Translations under genes and position numbers: made by a program
NCBI RefSeq assembly: GCF_014653695.1
Contig: NZ_BNAR01000016.1
Coordinates: 1 to 64,000 of the forward strand
Direction of reading: 5' to 3'
DNA from: Lentzea cavernae
GTDB taxonomy: Bacteria; Actinomycetota; Actinomycetes; Mycobacteriales; Pseudonocardiaceae
Length of the DNA stretch: 64,000 nucleotides
The notes under the pieces: model-generated
Databases searched by the model: none
What the model saw: only the letters and a program-made list of their open reading frames with translations
Told to the model about the DNA's origin: nothing
In this document: positions 15,229-23,437 of the stretch, piece by piece
How the letters are laid out: each line of letters begins with the position of its first letter
Position numbering within the stretch: the stretch's first letter is position 1

Positions 15229-15982
15229 GGAAGTCCACGACCAGAGGCGACGCTTCGGAGCGGAACTCCTCGAAGTAGCCGTGTCGTGCGCCTTCGACGA
15301 GGTGCATGCGCGCGCCGGGGATGCGTTCGGTGATCAGGGGAGCGTTGGCCGTGGGGTTGAAGATGTCCTCGGTTCCGTGCACCACGAGGGTCGGCGCGGT
15401 GATGGACGGCAGCGCGTCCCACGCGTCGTGCTCGGCGCTCGCGAAGAGGTGGCGCTTGCGCGCGTAGGGCGGCATCTGCGGGTCGCCGAGTGTGTTGTAC
15501 GGGCCGCGGTAGGCCGGTGTGTACATCAGTTCTTCCAACGCCCTGCGCGCCTTCATCGGTTCGACCTGCGCGAGCGACTTGCGGACTTCCTTGCTTCGTT
15601 CGATCGAGTGCTGTCCGCCGGGGGACGTGCAGCCGAGCACCAGCCGGTCGACGTGGTCGCCGTGCTCGGCTGCGATCCACTGCGCGATGCGGCCGCCCAT
15701 CGACGTGCCGTAGACGTGGGCCTTCCCGACACCGGCGTCGGCCAGGACCGCGACGGAGTCCGACGCGAACATCCGCGTGCTGTACGGGGCGTCCGGCTTG
15801 TCGCTGGAACCGGTTCCGCGGTGGTCGGTGACGATCGTCGTGAAGTGCGCGGAGAAGTCCTCGCGGACCTGTGACCACCAGCGGGACGAGTTCGACTGAC
15901 CCGCGATGAGCAGCAGCGGCGGTCCCGAGCCCTCGACCGAGTAGAAGAGCCTGGTTCCGTCGGTGGCACGAGCGTGGGGCAC
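15218..15982 (-). CDS. Alpha/beta hydrolase
   Basis: A 254-aa soluble alpha/beta hydrolase. The nucleophile elbow is GTSMGG, the acid is in HGTEDIF and the histidine in GARHGYF. The oxyanion region is LLIAGQSNSSRWW rather than the usual HG. It resembles the 3-oxoadipate-enol-lactonase/esterase group, but no pathway partners are near. The GTG start lies 7 nt after a TAGACT leaderless -10 (15990-15995 on this strand). It is divergent from the chitinase gene, and its 3' end overlaps the DUF2236 gene by 11 bp. Confidence 0.85.
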   Translation of the reverse strand: MPHARATDGTRLFYSVEGSGPPLLLIAGQSNSSRWWSQVREDFSAHFTTIVTDHRGTGSSDKPDAPYSTRMFASDSVAVLADAGVGKAHVYGTSMGGRIAQWIAAEHGDHVDRLVLGCTSPGGQHSIERSKEVRKSLAQVEPMKARRALEELMYTPAYRGPYNTLGDPQMPPYARKRHLFASAEHDAWDALPSITAPTLVVHGTEDIFNPTANAPLITERIPGARMHLVEGARHGYFEEFRSEASPLVVDFLSS

Positions 15983-15989
15983 GGGCGTG

Positions 15990-15995
15990 AGTCTA
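15990..15995 (-). promoter_or_regulatory. Leaderless promoter -10 (TAGACT) for the alpha/beta hydrolase
   Basis: On the minus strand TAGACT ends 7 nt before the GTG at 15982. The same bases lie in a weaker dre-like sequence, GAGTCTAGAACC (15989-16000). Confidence 0.5.
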
Positions 15996-16000
15996 GAACC

Positions 16001-16030
16001 TTGACTTCACGATAGATGGTCTAGTCCAAT
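16001..16030 (+). promoter_or_regulatory. Chitinase promoter with DasR-type (dre) operator
   Basis: TTGACT (16001-16006) is a good -35, and TCCAAT (16025-16030) a possible -10 at 18-bp spacing. Between and over them, TGGTCTAGTCCA (16017-16028) matches the known dre core TGGTCTAGACCA at 11 of 12 positions. DasR represses chitinase genes in Streptomyces and is released by glucosamine-6-phosphate. A weaker second copy lies at 15989-16000. Streptomyces chitinase promoters also carry paired repeats. Confidence 0.75.
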
Positions 16031-16076
16031 TCGGGGTGACCCCCTGCCGGCCGCCAACGCGTGAGGGATGGAACCC

Positions 16077-17567
16077 ATGCTGTTGTTCGCTCGAATATCC
16101 GCGGTGGCCGCACTGGTGCTCGGCACCGTGATCGTGAGCCTCGCCCCCGCCAGTGCCGCCGGAGTCACGGCGACGTTCTCCAAGCAGGCCTGGAGCACCG
16201 GCTACACCGCGACGGTGACGATCAAGAACGAGACCAGCGCGGCGATCAGCTCCTGGAAGGTCGAGTTCGACTACCCGGCCTCGACCACCGTCGGTGCCTA
16301 CTGGGACTCGCTGCTCACCAAGAGCGGCAACCACAACACCTTCGTCAACCGGGAGTACAACGGCTCGGTCGCGCCCGGCGCCAGCGTGTCGTTCGGCTTC
16401 AACGCCGCCGGCACCGCCGACCCGTCGAACTGCACGATCAACGGCGGCGCGTGCACCGGTGGTACGGGTCCGACGACGTCTTCGACCACTTCGACCACCA
16501 CCACTACGACGACCACCACCACCACCACCACGACCGGTCAGCCGCCCACGGGCCAGTTGCCGCGCAAGGTGCTCGTCGGCTACCTGCACGCGAGCTTCGC
16601 CAACGGCTCCGGCTACATCCGCATGAAGGACGTGCCGGACGAGTGGGACGTCATCAACCTCTCGTTCGCCGAGCCGACCAGTGCCACGAGCGGTGACCTG
16701 CGGTTCGCCCAGTGCCCGGTCGCGGAGTGCCCGAACGTCGAGTCCGAGGCCGAGTTCATCGCCGGCATCCGGGCCCAGCAGGCCAAGGGCAAGAAGGTCA
16801 ACATCTCCATCGGCGGCCAGAACGGCCAGGTCCGGCTGGAGACCACGGCCGCGCGCGACGCGTTCGTGCGGTCGGTCGGCGCCATCATCGACAAGTACGG
16901 CCTGAACGGGCTCGACGTCGACTTCGAGGGCCACTCGCTGTCGCTGAACGCCGGTGACGTCGACTTCAAGAACCCGACCACGCCCGTGGTCGTGAACCTG
17001 ATCTCGGCGCTGCGCTCGCTGAAGGCGCGCTACGGAGCCAACTTCGTGCTCACCATGGCGCCGGAGACGTTCTTCGTGCAGGTCGGTTACCAGTTCTACG
17101 GTGGCGCGGGCGGCGGCGACTCGCGCACCGGCGCGTACCTGCCGGTGATCGAGGCCATGCGCAACGACCTGACGTTGCTGCACGTGCAGGACTACAACTC
17201 CGGACCCGTGATGGGGCTGGACAACCAGTACCACAACATGGGCGGCGCGGACTTCCACGTGGCCATGACCGACATGCTGCTCGCCGGGTTCCCGGTGCGC
17301 GGTGACGCGTCGAAGTTCTTCGCACCGTTGAAGCAGGAACAGGTCGCGTTCGGTCTGCCCGCCGCGATGTATGCGGGCAACGGCTTCACGTCGGTGGCGG
17401 ACGTCCAGATCGCTTTGGACTGCCTGACCAAGGGCACGCGGTGCGGCAGCTACAAGCCCCGCGGCGTGTACCCGAACCTGCGCGGGCTCATGACGTGGTC
17501 GATCAACTGGGACAAGTTCAACAACTACGAGTTCTCCAAGGCCCACCGGGCCTATCTGCCCCGATAG
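16077..17567 (+). CDS. Secreted chitinase, CBM2-type domain plus GH18
   Basis: A ~496-aa exported chitinase that cleaves beta-1,4-GlcNAc chains outside the cell. Order: signal peptide (cleavage near PASAAG), a ~100-aa CBM2-like beta-sandwich (AWSTGYTATVTIKNETSAAI; SSWKVEFDYP), a threonine-rich linker, then GH18. The catalytic motif is NGLDVDFE with E284 as acid; the first Asp of DxxDxDxE is Asn. SIGGQNG is the SxGG motif. The ATG at 16077 fits GAGGG 9 nt upstream better than the ATG at 16068, which directly abuts it. Preceded by a dre-like site and followed by a strong terminator. Confidence 0.93.
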   Translation: MLLFARISAVAALVLGTVIVSLAPASAAGVTATFSKQAWSTGYTATVTIKNETSAAISSWKVEFDYPASTTVGAYWDSLLTKSGNHNTFVNREYNGSVAPGASVSFGFNAAGTADPSNCTINGGACTGGTGPTTSSTTSTTTTTTTTTTTTTTGQPPTGQLPRKVLVGYLHASFANGSGYIRMKDVPDEWDVINLSFAEPTSATSGDLRFAQCPVAECPNVESEAEFIAGIRAQQAKGKKVNISIGGQNGQVRLETTAARDAFVRSVGAIIDKYGLNGLDVDFEGHSLSLNAGDVDFKNPTTPVVVNLISALRSLKARYGANFVLTMAPETFFVQVGYQFYGGAGGGDSRTGAYLPVIEAMRNDLTLLHVQDYNSGPVMGLDNQYHNMGGADFHVAMTDMLLAGFPVRGDASKFFAPLKQEQVAFGLPAAMYAGNGFTSVADVQIALDCLTKGTRCGSYKPRGVYPNLRGLMTWSINWDKFNNYEFSKAHRAYLPR

Positions 17568-17574
17568 GTGGTGT

Positions 17575-17598
17575 GGGGCGGCACTTCGGTGCCGCCCC
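17575..17598. terminator. TTCG-loop hairpin terminator
   Basis: GGGGCGGCAC, TTCG, GTGCCGCCCC is a perfect 10-bp stem with a very stable tetraloop, 8 nt after the chitinase stop. It also lies 6 nt beyond the stop of the convergent TenA-like gene, so it may serve both. There is no U-tract. Confidence 0.8.
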
Positions 17599-17603
17599 GC
17601 GCC

Positions 17604-18245
17604 TCACGCCAGTGTGGACCAGAACTGCAGTTCGTAGGCCTGCAGCAGACGGCCGTAGCGCCACGCGTGCTTCGGCTGCCAGCCCGCGTCGAGCGAGGCC
17701 TGGATCGCGGCTACCGCGCGCTCCTCGAGTTGGGGTGCTGGTGTGGCGAAGAAGTCGACGAACGCGCACGCCTCGTCGTCGAACCCGTAGTGCTCGCGCA
17801 GCCCCTTGGCCATCCGCGCGCAGTAACCGCCCCACGCGGTGAAGTTCGCCAGGATCGCGAGGATCACGTCCGCCGGCTCACCGTTGAGCGCCATCCACGC
17901 CTGGAACGCGGGATAGGCCTGGCATCCCGGGAACGGCTCGTAGCGCTCGAACTTGTCGGCGGACATGCCCGCGGCCTCCGCCAGCGGCCGCAACATCGGG
18001 TGGACGAGCTCCTCGCCGCCCGCGAGCAGCGTGAAGAACGCCCGCGCGTTCGGCTCCTCCGCCTTCGCCGCCAGCGCCAGGAATGTTCGCCAGTCCGACG
18101 ACACGATGTGGTTCTCTTCAGCGGCGAACGTCTGGATCACGGCGCGCGGAGCTTCCCCCGTTTCGATGAGCTTCACCACGAGGTTGTCGTGGTCACCGGG
18201 GTGCAGTTCGGTCCGGATGCGCGTGACCAGCTCTTTTGCGTTCAT
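17604..18245 (-). CDS. TenA/PqqC-like helical protein
   Basis: A 213-aa all-helical protein that looks like the TenA/THI-4/PQQC superfamily: IQTFAAEENHIVSSDWRTFL (with the buried Glu/His), GGEELVHPMLRPLAEAAG, and a C-terminal helix LDAGWQPKHAWRYGRLLQAYELQFW. TenA proteins hydrolyse degraded thiamine, while other family members are haem-oxygenase-like with diverse roles. The catalytic Cys of true TenA is not obvious, so thiaminase activity is doubtful. The ATG at 18245 has no strong Shine-Dalgarno. Divergent from the DUF6204 gene. Confidence 0.65.
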   Translation of the reverse strand: MNAKELVTRIRTELHPGDHDNLVVKLIETGEAPRAVIQTFAAEENHIVSSDWRTFLALAAKAEEPNARAFFTLLAGGEELVHPMLRPLAEAAGMSADKFERYEPFPGCQAYPAFQAWMALNGEPADVILAILANFTAWGGYCARMAKGLREHYGFDDEACAFVDFFATPAPQLEERAVAAIQASLDAGWQPKHAWRYGRLLQAYELQFWSTLA

Positions 18246-18314
18246 GGGCTGGATTGTTTCGCACTCGGGAAATCGTTCGCCAGATCTGCGGGCGATCAGG
18301 GAGCATCTTCGCTC

Positions 18315-18641
18315 GTGGCTGAACACACCTACCGGGTACTCGTCCGCGGACGCTTCGCGGACCTCACCGCTGACCAGCGTGCTTCGTTGCAGGAGCGGTT
18401 GAAGGGGTTCGACTTCCTGCGTGATGCGGGGTTCAGCGACGAGGGTGCGCTGACTTATGACGAGAAGCTGGATTTTTTCAGTTATCGGGTCGTGTTGACG
18501 GCTGCGGAGAAGCCGGATGAGGCTGGGTTGCGGCGTGCGTCTGCTGCGCTTGATGCTTTGGGGGTTGACTTTCAGGGGTTGAAGGCGAAGGTCACCGACA
18601 TGGATGAGATGAAGATCAACCGGCCTAAGCGGTTGGGCTGA
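18315..18641 (+). CDS. DUF6204-like small protein
   Basis: A 108-aa cytosolic protein resembling the DUF6204 family: it begins with AEHTYRVLVRGRFADLT and has the alternating strand pattern LDFFSYRVVL. Function unknown. From about 18400 on, codon third positions become rich in T and G (GCT, GTT, TTG, GAT), unlike the C-rich genes around it. This suggests relaxed selection or a different history. The GTG start has a possible CATCTT -10 five bases upstream and no Shine-Dalgarno. Confidence 0.75.
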   Translation: MAEHTYRVLVRGRFADLTADQRASLQERLKGFDFLRDAGFSDEGALTYDEKLDFFSYRVVLTAAEKPDEAGLRRASAALDALGVDFQGLKAKVTDMDEMKINRPKRLG

Positions 18642-18956
18642 CGCCGGGGTCGGGTTGCGTGGGGTTTCGCCGGTTTGGCGGGGGTGGACCGCTGCCCAGC
18701 GGGCAGAAGTTCGGACGGCTCGCTGCGCATCGCCACGCCAGGTTTCGTCCGAGGTTGCCTTTGCGTTGTCGGCTGACCGGTTGGCACCGCGTGGGTGCGG
18801 CTGCGTTGGCTGGTTGCTGTTCCAGCGGGGTGGTCGCCTTGCGTGCGTTCGTCGCCTTTCGGGGGTGGACGCCTTGTGGCGCAAGAAGAATCCCCGTGCC
18901 CTGTCCATGCGGACCGGGCACGGGGACGCTCGTTCAGAATCCGTGCGGGTGCGTCA
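18642..18956. other. Gene-free stretch with relaxed composition, possible dispersed repeat
   Basis: 315 bp between the DUF6204 stop and the ricin-domain gene stop. Short ORFs occur in several frames but all are Arg/Pro/Gly-rich without a plausible start or domain. The DNA keeps the T/G-rich style of the end of the DUF6204 gene. Apart from the terminator hairpin at 18892-18925 I see no structure in it. Confidence 0.5.
18892..18925 (-). terminator. Rho-independent terminator of the ricin-domain gene
   Basis: CCCCGTGCCC, T, GTCC, loop ATGC, GGAC, C, GGGCACGGGG pair into a 14-bp stem with one internal mismatch. Read on the minus strand it is followed by ATTCTTCTT, a T-rich tail. It lies 31 bp past the stop of the minus-strand gene. 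Confidence 0.85.
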
Positions 18957-21092
18957 TCACGGGTAGTTGGCCAGATAGGCCTCGGTCGATCCGGCGGTGG
19001 CCGTGCCGCCCGAGTTGTTGATGATCCGCTGGATGGTTCCCTTACCGCCGAGGGAAACGGTCACCATGCTGTGGAACTTCACGCCGGGGGTGTTCGGCAC
19101 CTCGAAGGCGCGGTCGGCGACCACGGACGGGTTCGCGTTCATGAAGGCGTAGCTGCCCAGGCCCCACGCCTCATGGGTCGTGACGTTGTTGGAGACCTTG
19201 TAGGCCGCGTAGCCGCGGGTTGAGCCGTTCATCCAGGCTGCCTGGTTGGGCACCTCGTAGGGCATTTCGTTCTGGTAGAAGTACGTTCGGCCGCCTTGGC
19301 CGTTCCAGATGGTCTGGTACTTCTGGTAGTGCTCCACGAAAAGGCCGTACATCGTCACGTTGTTGCCGTTGACGATCAGGCCCGTGTCGGCCGTGTTGAG
19401 GTCCCAGCCGACGCCGATGGAGTGGTCGCCTCGCCAGAGCCAGAGGTGGTCGCCGATCACGTTGTGGCTGTTGACCACCAACGAGGTGGTGGCCCTGCCC
19501 ACGGCCGAGCCGCCGATGCGGGCGTACACGTCGTGCAGCGAGGTCGGGTTGGCCGAGTGGTTGGCGTTGCTGCCCGGCGCGCCGATCTGGGCCAGGAGCG
19601 GGGAGTTGGTCGGGGCGGCGTCGATGAGCAGGCCGGCGATCTTCACACCGTCCACATCGGCCACGTCGAGTGCCATGTTGCCGTTGGTGGGCATGACGGT
19701 CGCGAGGCCCAGGCCCATCACGACGGTGTCGGGGCGGGTGACGCGGATGGGCTCCGAGACCTGGTGGATTCCCGGGGTGAGGAGCAGGTTCTTGCCGGCT
19801 GCGAGCTGCGCGTTCATCGTGGCGGCCGGGGTGCCCGGCTTCGCGATGTAGAACTGCGACAGGGGGATGTTCGTGCCCTGCTGGTTGCCGGAGGCCCAGG
19901 TGGTGCCGCTGGTGTTGGAGCGCAGGGCGGGGACGAACACGTTGTAGTTGCCGCTGCCGTCGACGTTCAGGAACGGCTTCTCGCGGATGACCGGGGTCTG
20001 CGCGACGGTGGTGTACGGCGGTTCGGGGAACGAGGTCTGCGGTGCGTTGCGGGCGCCGACGAACACCATGTTCCAGTTCTCGCCGGTCCACGAGCCCCAC
20101 TCGGTGTTGCGCGACAGCCACTGCTGCTGCGAACCGGAGCGGACCTGGCCCGTCACCACGGAGTCCGCGAGGAAACCGCCGCTGGACCAGCCGTTGTCGT
20201 CGAGCTGCATGTTGCCGTAGGTCTTGGTGCGGCGCATGGCGGACGCCTGGGAGACGGCCCACGTGTTGGTGCCCGACGGGGGACGGATCGCGAGGTTCTC
20301 CGCGCCGCGCCAGAAGTTGTGCGTCGCGTTGCCCTGGAACCAGTCGGCCTCGACGTGCACCTGGCCGTTGATCGTCACGCCGTCGGGCAGCAGGCCGAGG
20401 CCGAGGACCTGGGTGAAGAAGCCGATGTTGACGTCGACGTTGTAGTTGCCGGGCTTGAACATGATCGCGTACCGGCGCGCGTCGTACTGGCCCTGTTCCT
20501 GCTGGCGGAAGACGTCGTTGAGCCGCGCCTGGATGGTGGCGGCGGGCATCGACGGGTCGAAGACGAGCACGTTCGGGCCGAAGTCCGGCTGGCCCGGCTG
20601 CTGCGTGCCGCCGGTGAGGCGGAAGAGCTGCGCGTTGGTCCCGTTGCAGGTGTACTGGACCAGCTGCACGTCTCCCGTGGACGCGCCGGGCACGTCGAGG
20701 CACTTCGCGCTGTTGCGGTTCACGAACCGGTAGGTGTCCGTGCCGACCTGTTCAGCGCGCCATTGCTGGTTGTTCGCGGTGAACGACTGCCACATGTGGA
20801 CGGCCGCGTTGTCCGCGGTGGAGACGTTCGAGACGTCCCAGACCTGGCCCTCGCCGACGGTGAAGTAGCCGTCGCTCGTGGGCGTGAACTTCCAGGTCTG
20901 TCCCGAGCATCCTTGTTGGCGGAGCTGTGCGCCGTTGGCCGTTCCCAGCGACTCCACGCACTTTCCGCTGCCGACGTTCGTCACTTGATAAGCGGTTCCG
21001 GGCACCACGTCGGCCTGCGCCGCGACCGTCCACACAGGAACGATCGCCGCTGCTGCCAACGCTGCCACCAGCAGGGGGGTTCTCACAGTCAC
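18957..21092 (-). CDS. Secreted ricin-lectin protein with GH55-like beta-helix region
   Basis: A 711-aa exported protein. A signal peptide (TVRTPLLVAALAAAAIVPVW, cleavage near AAQADV) precedes a ricin-type beta-trefoil (~residues 30-170; YQVTNVGSGKCVES, QQGCSGQTWKF, SAKCLDVPGAS, QLFRLTGG). The ~520-residue remainder is rich in Asn, Gly and short strands (FKPGNYNVDVNIGFFTQVLG; SHNVIGDHLWLWRGDHSIGV), as in right-handed beta-helix enzymes of GH55/pectate-lyase style. Glycan binding is likely; the reaction is not certain. I chose the GTG at 21092 because it gives a clean signal peptide; the frame is open to 21173, into a palindromic operator. A strong terminator follows. Confidence 0.8.
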   Translation of the reverse strand: MTVRTPLLVAALAAAAIVPVWTVAAQADVVPGTAYQVTNVGSGKCVESLGTANGAQLRQQGCSGQTWKFTPTSDGYFTVGEGQVWDVSNVSTADNAAVHMWQSFTANNQQWRAEQVGTDTYRFVNRNSAKCLDVPGASTGDVQLVQYTCNGTNAQLFRLTGGTQQPGQPDFGPNVLVFDPSMPAATIQARLNDVFRQQEQGQYDARRYAIMFKPGNYNVDVNIGFFTQVLGLGLLPDGVTINGQVHVEADWFQGNATHNFWRGAENLAIRPPSGTNTWAVSQASAMRRTKTYGNMQLDDNGWSSGGFLADSVVTGQVRSGSQQQWLSRNTEWGSWTGENWNMVFVGARNAPQTSFPEPPYTTVAQTPVIREKPFLNVDGSGNYNVFVPALRSNTSGTTWASGNQQGTNIPLSQFYIAKPGTPAATMNAQLAAGKNLLLTPGIHQVSEPIRVTRPDTVVMGLGLATVMPTNGNMALDVADVDGVKIAGLLIDAAPTNSPLLAQIGAPGSNANHSANPTSLHDVYARIGGSAVGRATTSLVVNSHNVIGDHLWLWRGDHSIGVGWDLNTADTGLIVNGNNVTMYGLFVEHYQKYQTIWNGQGGRTYFYQNEMPYEVPNQAAWMNGSTRGYAAYKVSNNVTTHEAWGLGSYAFMNANPSVVADRAFEVPNTPGVKFHSMVTVSLGGKGTIQRIINNSGGTATAGSTEAYLANYP

Positions 21093-21153
21093 AGGGTGGG
21101 GTGGTTTGTTGCAACCGTCAACGAACCTAACTGTTTCCGGTCCCGTTCCGGTA

Positions 21154-21173
21154 TTGACAAATGATTTTGTCAA
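21154..21173. promoter_or_regulatory. 20-bp palindromic operator in a divergent promoter region
   Basis: TTGACAAA, TGAT, TTTGTCAA is a perfect 8-bp inverted repeat between the ricin-domain gene and the HTH gene. TTGACA occurs on both strands, so it can double as a -35 for either direction. Its place just before the HTH regulator start suggests autoregulation. Confidence 0.65.
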
Positions 21174-21181
21174 ATGGGACC

Positions 21182-21688
21182 GTGCTGGGCGTGGAGCTGT
21201 CGCCGTTGCGCCTGTCGCTGCTGGAGCTGCTGAAATCGCCTGCCTCGGCGACGCAGCTCGCGGCGGTGCTCGACCTGCCCCGGCAGCGCGTCAACTACCA
21301 CGTGCGAGCCCTGGAGCAGGCAGGACTCGTCGAGCTGGTCGAGGAGCGGCAGCGGCGTGGCTGCGTCGAACGCGTGCTGCGCGCGAAGCCGGGCCGCGAG
21401 ATCGCCGCGGACGTGCAGGACCAGTTCGCCGCCACGCACCTCGTGTCGGTCGCGCAGGACACGGCGCGCGAGGTCGACCGGATGTCCAGTGCCGCGGCCG
21501 ACGCCGGAAAGCGCTTGCTCACGTTCACGGTGGAGACGACGGTCCGCTTCGGCGCGCCCGGCGCCGTCCACGAGTTCACCAGCGACCTGGCCGAAGCGGT
21601 GCGGCAGATCGCGTTGAAGTACGACACCGAGTCAGGCCGCCCGTACCGGGTGGTCGCCATGGGCCATCCCGGAGCAGCAGATGAGTGA
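21182..21688 (+). CDS. Winged-helix (ArsR-like) transcriptional regulator
   Basis: A ~168-aa regulator. The N-terminal winged helix (LRLSLLELLKSPASATQLAA; QRVNYHVRALEQAGLVELV) is ArsR-like and is followed by a helical region of the type seen in regulators paired with SRPBCC proteins. The frame is open from an ATG at 21161, but that lies inside the palindromic operator. I prefer the GTG at 21182, which puts the HTH at the usual distance. The last 8 bp overlap the SRPBCC gene, so the two are coupled. It probably controls itself and perhaps the divergent ricin-domain gene. Confidence 0.82.
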   Translation: MLGVELSPLRLSLLELLKSPASATQLAAVLDLPRQRVNYHVRALEQAGLVELVEERQRRGCVERVLRAKPGREIAADVQDQFAATHLVSVAQDTAREVDRMSSAAADAGKRLLTFTVETTVRFGAPGAVHEFTSDLAEAVRQIALKYDTESGRPYRVVAMGHPGAADE

Positions 21689-22262
21689 CGACGCCATCAA
21701 GATCGAGATCACCGTTGCCGCGCCGGTCGAGGAGGTGTGGGAGTCGTTCCGGGACAGGGAGAAGCTGCGCCATTGGCACGGCTGGGACATCCCGGAGCTC
21801 GACGCGGAGATCGACCACATCTACTTCCAGAACGCCGAGGAGGACGGCACCACGCTGGTCATCCACGGCCACGACACGTTCGCGCTGACCGCCGTTCCCG
21901 AGGGCACCCGCGTCGTGCTGACCCGCGCGCCCAAGGGCAGCTCACCCGAGTGGGACGACTACTACGAGGACATCACCGAGGGCTGGATCACGTTCCTGCA
22001 CCAGCTCAAGTTCGCCCACGAGTTCCACCCCGGCGAGAAGCGCAGGACGCTGTTCTGGCCGTCCGAGGTCGACCTCGGCGTGGGCGGCAGGCCGTTCTTC
22101 GAGTCGGCGAACCAGCGGGGCGTCGTGGTGGAGGAGTGGGGCCCAGGCCTCCTGGTCGTCAGCCCGGGCAAGATGACCGTCGTGACGACCTACGGGTTCT
22201 CCGACGCCGAGCTGGAGGCGCTGCGTCAGAAGGGCCCGGCCGAGGTCGTCGAGCCGAAGTAG
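21681..22262 (+). CDS. SRPBCC/AHSA1-like protein
   Basis: A 193-aa START-like fold protein. It begins with the diagnostic KIEITVAAPVEEVWESFRD and continues with LRHWHGWDIPELDAEID and later EGWITFLHQLKFAHE. SRPBCC proteins bind hydrophobic ligands. The pairing of an ArsR-type regulator and an AHSA1-type protein with overlapping genes (ATG inside the regulator end) is common and of mostly unknown role. Its last 37 bp run antisense to the 3' end of the alditol oxidase gene. Confidence 0.85.
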   Translation: MSDDAIKIEITVAAPVEEVWESFRDREKLRHWHGWDIPELDAEIDHIYFQNAEEDGTTLVIHGHDTFALTAVPEGTRVVLTRAPKGSSPEWDDYYEDITEGWITFLHQLKFAHEFHPGEKRRTLFWPSEVDLGVGGRPFFESANQRGVVVEEWGPGLLVVSPGKMTVVTTYGFSDAELEALRQKGPAEVVEPK

Positions 22263-23437
22263 CGGGTCAGGAAGTCGTTGCGGAAGACGCCTTTCGGGTC
22301 GTGCTCGCGGAGCAGGGCCCGGAAGGCCTCCCACTGCGGGTAGCGGGCGGCGAGCAGCGCCGGCGGCACGGTGAAGAGCTTGCCCCAGTGCGGCCGCGGC
22401 GCGATCGCCTCCTCCAGGCGCGGCAGCAGCCGCAGCACGGCCGGGGTGTCGGGCACCCAGGTGAAGTGGATCGCGAGGCTGTCGCGGTCGTAGGCGGGGC
22501 TCAGCCACTGCGGCTCGCCGTTGATCGTGCGGATCTCGCAGGTCTGCACCAGCGGTGAGATCACCGTGGACATCTCGGCCAGCGCCCGCAACGCCGTCAC
22601 CGCGCGCGTGCGCGGCACGAAGTACTCGGTCTGCAGCTCCTCGCCCACGGACGGGGTGAACTCGGCGCGGAAGTGCGGCAGGCGCTCGTGCCACGGGCCG
22701 GGCACGCCGCCCTGCACCGTGCAGCGCGACGCGGGCTGACCGGGCACGGGGTGGGCGGGCTCGGTCGCCGGGCGCCCCGGGAAGGCGAACTCCTCGTCGC
22801 CCACGCGGTGCTTCGTCCACAGGGTCGCGCCGCCCTGCCAGTCGACGAACGCGCTCACGCTGTACGCGCCGTCGAAGATCTGCTCCAGCTTCACGAGCAG
22901 CGTCGTCCAGGCGACGTCCTCGTAGACGGTCTGCGCGACCTGGAACGACGGCACGACGTCCAGGGTGAGGGTCGTGATCACGCCCAGCCCGCCCAGCGAC
23001 ACGACCGCGCCGGGGGAGGACAGCTCGACGACCGAACCGTCCCCGCGCATGACCTCGACGGACCGGACGACGCCCGCCAGCGAGCGCTTCCCGGACCCGT
23101 GGGTGGCCGTGGTGACCGCGCCGGCCACCGTGATGTGCGGCAACGACGGCAGCGTGTGCAGCGCCAGTCCGGCCGCCTCCAGCCGGACGGACAACTCGGC
23201 GAGCGTCATGCCCGCGCTCACCCGGACCGTGTGGCCGGACACCTCGAAGACCTCGGGCATCGCCGACAGCGACACCTGCGTGCCGGTCGTGTCGGCGATC
23301 GGGCTGAACGAGTGCCCCGTCCCGAGGACGTGCACGGCCGCCGAACCCCTCACGATCGCACGCAGGTCGTCGGCCGAGGCCGGGGTGACGGCCTGGGCCG
23401 CGGTGAACGTGACGTTGCCCGCCCAGTTGGTGCTCAT
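22226..23437 (-). CDS. FAD-linked alditol oxidase (AldO-like)
   Basis: A 403-aa oxidase of the VAO/PCMH family. The N-terminal NWAGNVTFTA and LGTGHSF (H42, the covalent FAD histidine of the HSF motif), then ASLPHIT-like TLPSLPHITVAGAVTTATHG, and the C-terminal KGVFRNDFLTRYF match Streptomyces alditol oxidase, which oxidises sugar alcohols (xylitol, sorbitol) with O2 to aldose and H2O2. The ATG overlaps the stop of the ABC ATPase (ATGA), making it the last cistron of a peptide/sugar-type import operon. L-gulonolactone-oxidase-like activity is an alternative. Confidence 0.88.
   Translation of the reverse strand: MSTNWAGNVTFTAAQAVTPASADDLRAIVRGSAAVHVLGTGHSFSPIADTTGTQVSLSAMPEVFEVSGHTVRVSAGMTLAELSVRLEAAGLALHTLPSLPHITVAGAVTTATHGSGKRSLAGVVRSVEVMRGDGSVVELSSPGAVVSLGGLGVITTLTLDVVPSFQVAQTVYEDVAWTTLLVKLEQIFDGAYSVSAFVDWQGGATLWTKHRVGDEEFAFPGRPATEPAHPVPGQPASRCTVQGGVPGPWHERLPHFRAEFTPSVGEELQTEYFVPRTRAVTALRALAEMSTVISPLVQTCEIRTINGEPQWLSPAYDRDSLAIHFTWVPDTPAVLRLLPRLEEAIAPRPHWGKLFTVPPALLAARYPQWEAFRALLREHDPKGVFRNDFLTRYFGSTTSAGPF

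Noticed and set aside
16489-16535. Dense ACC/ACG repeats, CRISPR- or microsatellite-like at first sight
   Set aside because: This is the threonine linker of the chitinase; repeats are codon runs inside an intact frame without spacers.
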